Assembly (NCBI GenBank): GCA_027475525.1
Contig: JAMWFC010000107.1
Span: 62,001-126,000, forward strand
Source of the DNA: Macrolepiota albuminosa
Lineage: Eukaryota; Basidiomycota; Agaricomycetes; Agaricales; Agaricaceae
Length of the DNA: 64,000 nt
Direction of reading: 5' to 3'
Shown here: one piece after another, positions 34,501-44,736 of the stretch
How positions within the stretch are numbered: the first letter of the stretch is position 1
How the letters are laid out: each line of letters opens with the position of its first letter
Made by a program: the position numbers and the translations under genes
Notes under the pieces: model-generated
Told to the model about the DNA's origin: nothing
Seen by the model: the letters and a program-made list of their open reading frames with translations, nothing else
Database searches by the model: none

Positions 34501-35718
34501 CTCAGTAGACTTTGTTGTTGAGTTACCAGACTCTCATGGATATGACATGATCATGGTGGTAGTGGATCTCTGTGGCAAGCATGCTCATTTTATTCCAACC
34601 CACACTACTTGCTCAGCCATGGGCGCCACCAATCTGTACCAGAAGCATGTCTGGAAACTCCATGGGTTGTCAGATGCTTACATCTCCGACCATGGACCTC
34701 AGTTTGTGGCAGAGTTTACTAGAGAACTGTATCGCCTCCTCCATGTCAAACTCCACACTTCCACAGCCTACCACCCCCAATCTGATGGCCAGACTGAGCG
34801 TGTCAACCAGGAGCTAGAACAGTATCTCTGGCTCTTCTGCAATGAACGACAGGATGACTGGGATGACCTATTACCAGAGGCAGAGTTTCAATACAACAAC
34901 CATGTACACGCTGCCACCCAGATGTCTCCTTTCCTTCTAGATGCTGGTCGACACCCTCGGATAGGACTTGAGCCTTGTGGACGACCCTCAGAGAATGAAG
35001 CTGTCAACAAGTTCATAGATCGGATAAAGGCAGCCCAGGAGGAAGCCAAGGCAGCTTTAGCTAAGGCAAAGGATGACATGGCCCCAAGTTCATAGATCGG
35101 ATGAAGGCAGCCCAGGAGGAAGCCAAGGCAGCTTTAGCTAAGGCAAAGGATGACATGGCCCACTACTATGATTGTGGACGAACTCTAGCCCCCAAGTATA
35201 AGCCTGGAGATTGAGTCTACCTGGATGCCTCTGACATTGCTACCATCTGACCTTCTCAGAAGCTCTCTCACCATCGTCTAGGACCCTTTCCTATAGTAAG
35301 GCAGGTAGGCCCACTAGCCTATCAACTCAAGCTGCCTAGTGGAATGAGTCGACTCCATCCAGTCTTCAATGTGGTGAAGCTCTCTCCAGCTCCAGAGGAT
35401 CCAATCCCAGGTCGATGTCCACAGCCACCTCTACCTCCAGTTCTGGTAGACAACTAAGAAGAGTACAAAGTGGAACAAATCCTAGACAGCCGACTCTTTA
35501 GGAACAAGCTTTAGTTCAAGGTCAAGTGGAAGGGCTATGGAATTGAGGACATCTTATAGGAGCCACAAGAGAATGTCCATGCCCCTGCCTTGGTCTGGGA
35601 ATTCTATCAACAGCATCCCAATGCTCCCCAGACAATCAGAGGCCTCTATTCTCTTTCCAAGATAGACCAGGCTATCCAGAACTACTTCTATCCAGCACGT
35701 TGAGACACCACGCTCTAG
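31583..35718 (+). pseudogene. Pol of element B: protease, RT, RNase H, integrase, chromodomain
   Basis: Protease at 31860-32165 with an intact LLDSGATG. RT at 32700-33330 with [19 protein letters not shown] and an intact YFDD box (near 33175). RNase H at 33560-33860: the first catalytic Asp is changed (KANSSDF where element A has ETDSSDF). Integrase at 34250-35000: VDFVVELP, SDHGPQF and QTERVNQE, so the DDE triad is intact; the HHCC region has a stop. Chromodomain at 35460-35600 (KVKWKGYGIED) with two stops. The frame is also broken by the 77-bp duplication at 35008. The stops, about 15 in number, are mostly CGA to TGA or CAG to TAG. Confidence 0.9.
35008..35161. repeat. 77-bp tandem duplication 16
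   Basis: Copies start at 35008 and 35085, with one mismatch (GGATAAAGG versus GGATGAAGG). Since 77 is not a multiple of 3 it shifts the integrase frame. Confidence 0.93.
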
Positions 35719-35729
35719 AGGGGGGGTGA
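35717..35729 (+). promoter_or_regulatory. Polypurine tract of element B
   Basis: AGAGGGGGGGTGA directly before the 3' LTR. Confidence 0.75.
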
Positions 35730-36113
35730 TGTCAAGGGACTCCTCATTTCTTCCTTTTCTCACTCCTTATCTCTTCACTCTCCCTTCATTCATTCTCTTA
35801 TTTCTTCTGACATTATTTCATTTTACTGTTTCTATTCTTTCAACACTATCTGTTAGTACTTGTTTGCACAGTTGTTTGGTTAGTCAATTTTCGAGTTTTT
35901 AAGGTTTTGTTGTACTGTACAGTTGTTTCCCACACTTCAGAAGCCCCAGAAGCATCCAACCTGGCATAGGAAATCTCTAGACTTGTTCTTTTTGGATCTT
36001 CCTCTGCCAGGTGAGTAGTTATTATGATATTGTCAGTACATACTCTAATACACTTTGGATCTCCCTCTGCCAGCTGTGTGACTGAGCCACAGCCTCTAGA
36101 GGTCGCCCTTACA
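35730..36113 (+). repeat. 3' LTR of element B
   Basis: 384 bp, starts TGTCAAGGG, with few differences from the 5' LTR. Confidence 0.94.
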
Positions 36114-36506
36114 GCTACTCTTTAAGTATGTGCAGGAGTCACTCTGGGTTCCTGAGAGGTTCCAGGATGTCTGGGATGGTTCCAGAAATTAATGGATAGC
36201 AGTGGATAGAAGGAGAACTGTATATCAGAGATCACACATGGGGTGTGTGATCAATAGGCATGGAGGGGAGGCTGTGATACATGATGCATGATAGCCAGGG
36301 TGATTGGCATGATCTGATTATTGGTGGTCATGCCGGGATCCATAATGCAGAACTGTTGGGGGTGCTGTGTGATGGTGTGGTCTAATGTATGTGATGGCAG
36401 GGTCAGCAGTCATGATGGTGGGAGTTGTGTCATAGGAACAGCAAGGAGGTCTCAGAGGGGGTTCTGGAGGTGTCCTGGAGTGGTTCTGGATAGGAGGGTC
36501 ATGACA

Positions 36507-37850
36507 GTTTGTCTATCCAGATGCTTGTATAAGCAGCAGCCTGTGTGCAGATGCTTATATAAGCAGTAGACTATATCAGTGTGGAACAATGTCAACAGAT
36601 AGATCTCAGACATGCTGTGCTAGCAACAGCTCATACAAGCAAGTAAGTTCCTCAGTCTATATCTGACATTTCAGACATATTCTCTGGAATTGTCTCAATA
36701 TAGGCTGAAAACCCTGTCCTATGCCCTCTAGATGATAAACCAGCCTGCAATAAAGCTAGATTCTCACAATAAAGTTCTTTACTAGAGCCCTGCATACTTG
36801 TATAGATGTGACAAGACATATCAGCTCCATCTTCTAAGCTCGCAGTAAGCTCAGACTGACTCATTCTTTGGCTGGTACTGGGAAATCCTCCAGCCAGACC
36901 ACTACTCTATCCTGATGGTCAACCATCAAGCAGTGGTCTGACTAGTATAGTCACAAACAGCCCTTCTGGCATTATTCCAACTTCCACACCTATGCTCTTT
37001 CATGATGTGGCATTCTTCATTACTCCTCTTATATTCTAGCTGCTGCATCTTCCATAGACATTGCTATGTCTGTGAAATTTTTATAATATTATACTAATAA
37101 CATTGTGATTCAATTACTAATAATAGAACTTCTTAGTCAAAGTTTGTCTACTTTGCTAAAGGCTAGAGTCAGTGCAAGTCGATTTAAAAAACTGTAATGT
37201 ATTGTTATAGAGCCTCTCATGCACTGAACCACAAGTCAGAACCTGTCTATTGGGTCTAGCCACAGTATCTGGAAGAAAGCTGTTGAGGATAACTTCTTGT
37301 ATATACTCTAAAATATAAATATATATAAATAGTGAAAAAATACTGTAGAGTATAGTGTAATGCATAGTCGTATGTACTTCAAGATGTAAATATATATAAA
37401 TAGTAAAAGAATACTGTAGAGAAGTATAATGTAATGCATGCTCTTGTTACAATTATAAAGAGGTACACTATTACCTTTTATCTGGATCATTTATATGTGT
37501 TTCAATATATTCAGTTTTAAGTAGTACTCTTTACAATAAGCAAATACTTATTCTATACTATAGCAAGCTGCACTTGCAAGGTGATATCTAATTGTCCACC
37601 TTCTTCATCATCAGAAGTCTTAGTATATTTTTCTATATCTTATTGTTCAATTGCAAAAACCAAATATACATTAGTTTTCTGAGTATTTTCAGAATTATTA
37701 AGAGAGTTTTATAGTACAAAAAGCATATAAATGAAAGATGAAACCTTAAAATAATTTTTTAAAATTTTAAAAAAATAGTATAACTAAAAATAGCTCAAAT
37801 TTCCCAGGCAAACCTTAAATCTGTGACAAGTTCCTCTTGTCCTTGTCCTT
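36507..37850. other. No supportable gene; AT-rich
   Basis: Short ORFs only. Contains an imperfect direct repeat of about 70 bp (37315-37385 and 37386-37440, built on TATATATAAATAGT) whose copies differ, so it is not one of the 77-bp events. Confidence 0.4.
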
Positions 37851-37856
37851 TTGACC

Positions 37857-37950
37857 CTTAGTCAGCATCGTCCTTTTATCCTTGTCCCTTAGTCAGCATT
37901 GTCCTTTCATCTTTTAGTCAGCATCGTCCTTGTTTCTTACTCAGCAGTGC
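37857..37950 (+). repeat. Minisatellite of TTAGTCAGCATCGTCCTT type
   Basis: Three to four units of TTAGTCAGCAT(C/T)GTCCTT at about 37858, 37889, 37914 and 37938, separated by CCTT-rich spacers. Confidence 0.6.
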
Positions 37951-37994
37951 CTGTGTCGCTCTCTGAGTGCCAGTGACGTGCGTGGTTGTTTTCG

Positions 37995-38035
37995 TCCTTT
38001 CGTCCCTGAAGGACGAAAATCAACAGTTGATTTTC
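37995..38035 (+). other. Two adjacent hairpins
   Basis: TTTCGTCC-CTGAA-GGACGAAA followed by AAAATCAAC-A-GTTGATTTT. Function unknown; it lies about 65 bp upstream of the gene candidate at 38100. Confidence 0.35.
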
Positions 38036-38099
38036 TATGTCATACTAATAGGCCTTGCTCCACATCTGGAGCTTTACATCTCACTTGGAAAGACCAGAA

Positions 38100-38682
38100 A
38101 TGGAGGATGAGCAGGTTAGGATTTTGGATAGGTCCCAGGCCCACTGCGTCGAATACTTGCTTGTGGTTTGTAATTTTTGCTGTCATTGTGCTGTTCTTTG
38201 TGCTGTTCTTACAATCTCCCTTGAAAAGTCGATTGCCTCGAGCGCGTTAGTACTCGCCTGAAGGAGTCTATTACCGAACTTTTAACGACGTTTCGCAGCT
38301 TAATGATGGCCGCCATGGCATTACCTCAAGGAAAATATGTTGTTAACGGGTTTGCTACACGTATGATTGAGTTATGCAGCGCGTCATCGTCTATTACAAT
38401 GGCATTGGCCGTCACCTACATTGTGATGCCGGATATCCTTAAAATCTTATGCCCATTGACCATGCTGAACTTCTTGTCCCCAAGCTTTGTCTTTATTTTT
38501 CTTGTTACAGCCATCTTTACGACCTTCACTGTTTACACTAGCTGCATTGCCATTCTTTCTGTTGTAATTGCTTCCCATCCCTATGTGATCATTCCCCTCG
38601 TCATCATTTTTGCGTTGGCTGTTCTTTCATTTTCAATGAAAGCTTTTCTTGATTTCACCTGCCGTTTAATTTTTTTTATGTG
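38100..38682 (+). CDS. Small multi-pass membrane protein candidate (two exons)
   Basis: Proposed exon 1 is 38100-38162 (starts MEDEQVRIL) and exon 2 is 38243-38682, with a GT-AG intron of 80 bp that keeps phase 0 and joins to RVSTRLKESITELL. The product would be about 167 residues: a soluble helical N-terminus (about 45 residues) and three or four hydrophobic segments (SSITMALAVTYIV, FLSPSFVFIFLVTAIF, IAILSVVIASHPYVIIPLVII and a last one ending CRLIFFM). CpG is normal here, unlike the repeats. I do not recognise the family, and the intron is inferred by frame alone. The stop falls inside the 77-bp duplication at 38663, which does not change it. Confidence 0.4.
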
Positions 38683-38816
38683 AGCGCCTTTTTTTGTCAT
38701 TACTATTGCATTTCTTGTACTGCATAAACCAATATATTGCGTTTAATTTTTTTTATGTGAGCGCCTTTTTTTGTCATTACTATTGCATTTCTTGTACTGC
38801 ATAAACCAATATATTG
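38663..38816. repeat. 77-bp tandem duplication 17
   Basis: Copies start at 38663 and 38740; includes the last codons and the stop of the membrane-protein candidate. Confidence 0.95.
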
Positions 38817-38899
38817 TTGCCTATCACTGCATTAGCTGCATGCGAGTGTACCAGACCGATGAGGAAGAAGATCAGCGTGCACTCATCGTGTGATCAGCG

Positions 38900-39310
38900 C
38901 CACGCTCATCGACACGACAGTGTTTCTAATAGATCTTTCTTGAGAAACATTTAAAGAATTTCTAATCGGTCTTTTTTTAGAAATATATCATGTTTTTACA
39001 ATTAATTTTTTTAAAACAACACAAAGAAAGTTTATTGAAAAACATTTGATAAAAAAATTACAAAGATAACTTTAGAAAAACCAAAAGATACATGTGCCAT
39101 ATTTTTCAAGAAACAGTCTAGAAACACAATTTGTGTTCCCCACGTATTTCTTGAGAAATAGAGAAAGAAAATTTTTAAAAATAGCTCAAGAAACACACAA
39201 AAAACACAATAAGTGTTTTTTTTACTATTTCTCAATTTATACTTTTAGTTTTTCCGGAGAAACACTTGTTAGAAGTCACATGACCTGTTTCTAACGGATG
39301 TTTCTCCAGA
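38900..39310. other. AT-rich segment with repeated and inverted GTGTTTCT / AGAAACAC motifs
   Basis: Motifs of the type TTTCTTGAGAAA and GTGTTTCT recur in both orientations (38921, 38938, 39149, 39205, 39257, 39279). It may be a MITE-like element, but I could not fix its ends or a target duplication. Confidence 0.3.
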
Positions 39311-39330
39311 AATCTCCGCCATGCCCCGAA

Positions 39331-42010
39331 GTGTGAAGATCTCCGTAAAGATTTTCCTATTCTCAATCGCCGTCTGCTGGAACAACTCGACCGTCTTCTT
39401 GTCAAGCGGATCCGCAACTAGCGCGTCCTGCTCTAAACACGTCTCGTCATTGTTGCGATACGGGGCCGGGTGTTGGATGCAAAAAGTACGTCACCATCGA
39501 CCCTACATTCATATCTGTCTCCCCATACATACCTCACTGTCATCTATTACCCTGACGTCATTCCATTCTTGCACGCTACCCCTTTCACCCCCTCTAACAC
39601 TTCACACATATCACACTGGCCACAACATGGCCTTCCATTGTTACCTACAACGACTATATATACGAGTAATATCCTTCCAACACCCTCAGTCAAACATACG
39701 CTGACTGAGGGTGAGTCCAACATCTGCCCTATGATCTAACACACACTAACGCGCTGTCGGATAGACTATACTTACATTATCTATCAGGTAGTTTCAACAA
39801 TATAAGTATTGAATTCTAACACCGGGCGCATGAAAGAAGTCACGCATGAGTCGCCGTTCATGACCATCTGCGGCGGCACTAGGCCAAGGTGCTCTTCAAA
39901 AGGAAGTGAGTTGAGTGAGGGCGTAAAACATGGGAGTAACTTAACGCACCTCGGAAAAGTTTACGGCGCAATGTAGCAGTGAAACGTCCGGCACGGCTGA
40001 CCGTCCATGAACGAATCAATCTCGTTGGCCTCGACAACCAAGTAGATCTCCGAATCTCCATCGCCCTTTAGTGCCGTCAACATCATGGTTCATTGGTTTC
40101 ATAATATACCTTACCTTCTGGCTACGATCATTGATATTCGGTGACCCCATCTGAAACGAAAAATGAACTCATATGAGCCAATGTCAGACAAATGCACATA
40201 CAATAACTTTGTCGTCATCAACAATCATAACCTTTGAATGCATGTAAAGCAGCTCCGAAACACATCTATCAAACAAAATCAATGATAATCAAGAGATAGA
40301 GAGACAGAAAAGGCATCACATATGCATTCAACTCCTCCTCCCCAGTCCCAAACCACTTCTCATCAACAATCTCCGTCCGATCCCACAACATATGCCGAGA
40401 AACCGTATCCGACACCTCCTGTTCCCCTTTAGACCTTCCGCGCCACTCTCAAACTTCCTCACGATCTCCCGCGCCTTCTCAGCCGACTCCGGGATCCGCA
40501 CCGTCTCCGTCCTAACGGGCGTTTTCTCAGATTGAGCTATAGCTTCAGTCGTAGGCTCCGGTATCGCAAGCGTTACTTACTTGTGTGTGCTCGCGGGGTC
40601 TTGCCCGATCCACTGGCGCGCAAGCGCTACTTGCGCCTCGTGGAATTTGACACCCGAGTTTTGCTCCATCTTGAAGATGAACGGATCTAGGACGAACACA
40701 AATGTCAGCGTCGAAGTCGGCAACAATATCAGAATACTCACTCCAGCGTTGATCCTATCATATGCCCGGAGATGATAAAAGCGAATATAATCCAACTCGT
40801 CCATATATTAGGACCACGTCGTAGGATAAAAAGTACACAAGCTCACGGTTCAATCCCCTTCTCCCTAAGCTTCTCATATATACTTTCCCCACCCCAATTG
40901 ATCGGCCTATACTGAGCAGCAATAATCGTCTTGAGTGACCCCTCATTCTTCACGTCGCCCAAAAATCAAAAAAGTTCGGGGATGCAGACCATGACCCAGG
41001 AGGATTGACGCTCGATGATGACGAACCTTAAATTTGGCGCCTTCATTGAAAGGACGAATAATCCTTTCAACGAGCGCGCCTGCGATACGATTAACGCCTT
41101 GATCGCCATCCTGCGTGGCTGAAACGCTTGACGGAAAGAAATATGACGTTATCGATACTTCCTGATGTGGTTTGCGGGTACTTAGAAGAACTGGTTCTCT
41201 AAGCTGAAGATTCAGCACAGCCCCTTTCGCTGCGTTCAGGAACCACATACCAATATAAATAAAATACTTCGACTGCTTGATCAATTCAATATCTAAACAT
41301 CCATCAGTCTCCTCTGTGAACTCTCGACATACAGCGTACTCACATGCATTCTGAATACTACTCTCCGTCAAAACGCCATGGGACCAATCCGACACGCTTC
41401 TCACAACCTGAATTTGACAGCTCCCAGGCTGCGGAATGAGATACGCCGCGTCTTCCTCATCAGACCTGCTGGAAAATGTCCTGTTCCAGCGCTGGTGATA
41501 CTGCTGTCCGATTTCGTACCACTTTGGATATGAGGGTGACCTAAAGCGACGCAATATCTATCGCGGACACAGTGAGATAGAAGCGGACCAGCAACAGCTT
41601 CGTTAGGCGCGGCTTCGACTTTGTGTGAGAGGCTGAGGCAATGGAAGCGTCTGGAAAAGAATATTACTTGCTCGGTCGTGGGTGAAGGGGAAAGGGTAAG
41701 TTACTCATTATATAAAAGGATTGAGAAAATTGTATGGAGACGATGAAAATGAGGTATACAATGCGCTTCTGGATCTCATTCCAAAGCTCAACGAAATGCT
41801 GAACGATGTCAAAACCACAGGTCCAAGGAGCGTCACATGAACCTACGTCCATTTATAAACGGACGAAAAGTGGTACAAAAAAAGAACATCTTACCATGTA
41901 CGAGGATGACAGACAAAGCCAGCCAAAAAACCTCAAACCATATGACGTCAGAGAAGCAGCAAGCCCTAATCTCGATTCCCTGGCACTCTCAGACTGGACC
42001 GAACTGATGG
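39331..42010 (-). pseudogene. Phospholipase D (fungal PLD1/Spo14 type) pseudogene
   Basis: Phospholipase D hydrolyses phosphatidylcholine to phosphatidic acid in membrane signalling. On the minus strand, in order: DIVQHFVELWNE (near 41800), VRSVSDWSHGVLTE and SIQNA (near 41380), RIAGALVERIIR-FNEGAKFKV (41100-41030), SLKTIIAAQYRPINWGGESIYEKLREKGIEP (40940-40860), FYHLRAYDRINAG, VKFHEAQVALARQWIG (40660-40610), and an intact second HKD motif HSKVMIVDD (40201-40257) followed by MGSPNINDRSQK. Intron remnants with GT/AG ends separate several blocks. The first HKD half is missing upstream. The usual IENQFF is IGMWFL, a frameshift lies near 40440, a stop near 40965, and a solo LTR (39471-39821) splits the 3' end. 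The N-terminal half was not found. Confidence 0.85.
39471..39821 (-). mobile_element. Solo LTR (family L) in the phospholipase D pseudogene
   Basis: 351 bp, TGTTGGATGC...TTCTAACA, with target duplication CCGGG at 39466-39470 and 39822-39826. The paralogous segment at 44420-44440 shows the empty site GGGCCGGGCACATG. It contains a CCCTCAG...CTGAGGG hairpin (39689-39714). Orientation is given relative to the copy at 47033. Confidence 0.9.
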
Positions 42011-42324
42011 CAATTGTTTTTTGATTGATAAGATTTTTATAACAACTTGTTTCATCATCCCTTGAACTCAACTGATTGCCAGTATGAAAGAAACACAATA
42101 ATAGAGCTTCAAATTGTGGATAGACCAGGATCGGACATTGCGTCCACAGCATTCTCATCGTGATTCAAAGCGTCTGATTCGACGGTTGAGATGCGTCTCT
42201 GTCATATCGATTGATTTGAATTAACTATAAACCCATGTCGATGCAGAGAGCAAAAACCAAGTTCCTGTCCTCTATCACTGTCTCAACCAGTGGCTTATTT
42301 CATAGTCTACTATCCGTACCAATT

Positions 42325-43615
42325 ATGACTCCTGAAGAACGACAAATCCTCCAAGGCCTTGGACAGAGTCTACTTGTGGACTGGGTTGTTTATACAGCGG
42401 GTTCAGCTTTTTTATACGGTATCCTCTTTCTCAAAGTCAGCACCAGATACTAACTTCTCCATAGGTTTACTGACACCGATTGCAATCATGACTGCCTGCC
42501 AGTATGGCTTTAATTCTTTTTTTAAAAAAAACGCATATACCAGACCTGATATATCATGTCAAACAGGCGTCCAGCCCAAACTTGGCACTCCAAATGTCAA
42601 GTAGCAGTCCTCTGGTTTGGTATCATTGCATCTACCGCCACTCTTTTGTTAAATATTTGGACTTTAATTATTCAATATCAAGTCTTTCAAGGCAACGTTA
42701 CACCTCTTTCCCAACATCTCCAAGATGTCAATGCCTCTAGTGGGAATTGGAATGTATCCTTATTCTGGCTTGAATTCTTCCCCGTGAGTCTATATTGAAA
42801 CAGATTGCAAGTATCTGCAGCTGAACTGGCTTAGCCGGTCATTAATGATGCCTTCATCATCTGGCGTGCATGGGTTGTCTTCCAAAGACGACGTTGAATA
42901 CTATGTCTTTCTATATTGCTATGGCTGTCGGGTCTTGGTGTGTTGCATATATATTATATCTGATATAGCTAATAATATATACAGTTTTCACCGTCACCTT
43001 TCTATCAATTGTGTCAGACCCTAAATTTTTGATGTCAGCTCTTGAATCTAACAATAAGACTATTGATATCCTAAGTATCACAGTCACTATCTGGTCATTT
43101 TTGACTAACTCTGTTGCAACATCCTTTATTGGTTGGACGTTATGGTATCCTCTTCTTCAAGTAATATCTGCTTAATTACTATGGGTTGATGCAATGTCCA
43201 GGAAACATGTGAAATTCTTACAAAGAAACATTGATAGCCAAGAACGCCAGTCGTTTAAATTGTGGCACATCTTACGTCTCTTGGTAGATGCAGGGGCATT
43301 ATATGCTATTTTCCAGGTGAGTTTTGGGGGATAATCTGTCTATGACAGATTTAATGACTAGGATCGTAGTTTCTAGATGTTGTATTGTCTTTTGCAACCA
43401 CCAATAAATTCTCTGAATTAATTGCCTATACTGTATTTCAATGTGTTTATACTTCCTTCTCAGTATGTGTCATCTTTTCCTATGGACTTAAATATGCTGA
43501 TCTTCTGCAGGCTGTTTACCCAGCATTGACAATTGCCCTCATCCGTGGTCCGTTTTCAATTTCAGGCATACATGAGACTGTACAATCACTCCAGATATCT
43601 GCGCCTGGTGTCTGA
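42325..43615 (+). pseudogene. Seven-transmembrane protein gene, seven exons, one internal TGA
   Basis: Agaricomycete-type seven-TM membrane protein (receptor-like, ligand unknown). Exons 42325-42418, 42465-42501, 42567-42783, 42835-42937, 42985-43144, 43202-43316 and 43370-43615; every intron has GT-AG ends, all phases agree, and one has a perfect TACTAAC branch site (42450-42456). The total is 972 bases. TM segments: DWVVYTAGSAFLYG; VLWFGIIASTATLLLNIW; the ND-FIIWRAWVVF segment typical of the family; ILCLSILLWLSGLG; FLTNSVATSFIGW; LLVDAGALYAIFQ; and YTVFQCVYTSFSVCVIF. An in-frame TGA at 42895-42897, just before TM4, where Trp or Arg is usual, is the only lesion. An upstream in-frame ATG at 42235 is an alternative start. 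It could be a recent pseudogene, a sequencing error or a readthrough case. Confidence 0.82.
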
Positions 43616-44219
43616 TCGCAGTGATGCCATACCGATCTACTTCTACTAGAACCTTACATATTGAATCTTTTTTTCTATCCCATCAAGGATTTTGTTACTC
43701 TTTTCCTTACTCCCTGACCTTCCTGCCCGAATATTTATTTATTTCACCGAAAGCCTGTATCTACTTACTATCGACCATTGCTTGTTTACCCTCGCTCCAC
43801 CTGCTAGACTTGAATTATTGTTTTCCACACCGTCTAAATGCGGCGATCCGCGATTGATTCCTTCAATGTGTCTGTGTTCACTTTAAAATTTATGGGGTAT
43901 CCCACAGGATGTGGCACAGGATGTGTATAGAGAACTACTTGTACATAGATACTACAGAGTCCCCTATATATAAATGGGCACCGTAGGGTTCCAGGAACGA
44001 AATTCTTCTCATCAATGAGGAAATCCTGCATCACACGCCCCATCAGCAGGGTGTCAACAAACCACTAACGAAATAAACACACCAATGGACATTCCACAAG
44101 CGCACAGCGCACACCCGCAAGGCAACACTTAACGCGCTACACCCGGAACGACATGCCCAGTCTTCACTTCGGCACATAATTCTACAACGAAGTGAAAAAA
44201 AAGAACACAACTCGTCAAT
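43616..44219. other. Intergenic, no supportable gene
   Basis: Short ORFs only (78 aa at 43621, 69 aa minus at 43834), without domain signal. Likely the 3' flank of the seven-TM gene. Confidence 0.4.
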
Positions 44220-44226
44220 TTCCTCA

Positions 44227-44736
44227 TCAAAACCGCATGATCAAACAACGTACATCATAAGCAGCCGACGTCACAAGGTTAGTCGGAACAGGCCTGAAGA
44301 TCTCCGTAAAGATTTTCCTATTCTCAATCGCCGTCTGCTGGAACAACTCGACCGTCTTCTCATCAAGCGGATCCGCAACTAGCGCGTCCTGCTCTAAACA
44401 CGTCTCGTCATCGTTGCGATACAGGGCCGGGCACATGAAAGAAGTCACGCATGAGTCGCTGTTCATGACCATCTGCGGCGGCACTAGGCCAAGGTGCTCT
44501 TCAAAAGGAAGTGAGTTGAGTGAGGGCGTAAAACATGGGAGTAACTTAACGCACCTCGGAAAAGTTTACGACGCAATGTAGCAGCCAGACGTCCGGTGTG
44601 GTAAGGCTGACCATCCATGAACGAATCAATCTTCTCGTTGTCCTGGACAACCAAGCGGATCTCTGAATCTCCATCACCCTGGAGTGCCCTTAACATCATG
44701 GTTGGTTGGTTTCATAGTATATCTTACCTTCTGGCT
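44227..44736 (-). pseudogene. Second copy of the phospholipase D 3' end
   Basis: Closely similar to 39331-40110 without the solo LTR. The exon reads GDGDSEIRLVVQDNEKIDSFMDGQPYHTGRLAATLRRKLFR in pieces (44690-44560), then an intron (GTGCGT...TTGAAG) and the last exon with HLGLVPPQMVMNSDS, DALVADPLDEKTVELF and IFTEIFRPVPTN, stopping at 44227. This copy keeps about 60 bases of the gene end that the copy at 39331 lacks. Homology stops at about 44736, before the HKD exon, so it has no catalytic motif and cannot be an enzyme by itself. Confidence 0.85.

Larger units (their letters stand above)
29580..36113 (+). mobile_element. Ty3/gypsy chromovirus element B, full structure, defective
   Basis: LTR to LTR, with target duplication GCTAC at 29575-29579 and 36114-36118. 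Same organisation and family as element A, but with LTRs of the AT-rich B type. The two LTRs are the same length (384 bp) and differ at few positions, so this copy is younger than A. Many in-frame stops. Confidence 0.94.
29214..36506 (-). mobile_element. Reversed solo LTR of family C, split by element B
   Basis: Two pieces, 29214-29579 and 36114-36506, join into a minus-strand copy of the LTR at 9819. Flanked by GTTTG at 29209-29213 and 36507-36511. The outer ends are TGTCAGGTTC and GTCATGACA, the reverse of AACCTGACA and TGTCACGAC. Confidence 0.87.

Noticed and set aside
42893..42984. An alternative intron removing the TGA in the seven-TM gene
   Set aside because: A GT at 42893 could pair with the acceptor at 42984, but this would delete the hydrophobic segment that forms TM4 and breaks the family pattern.
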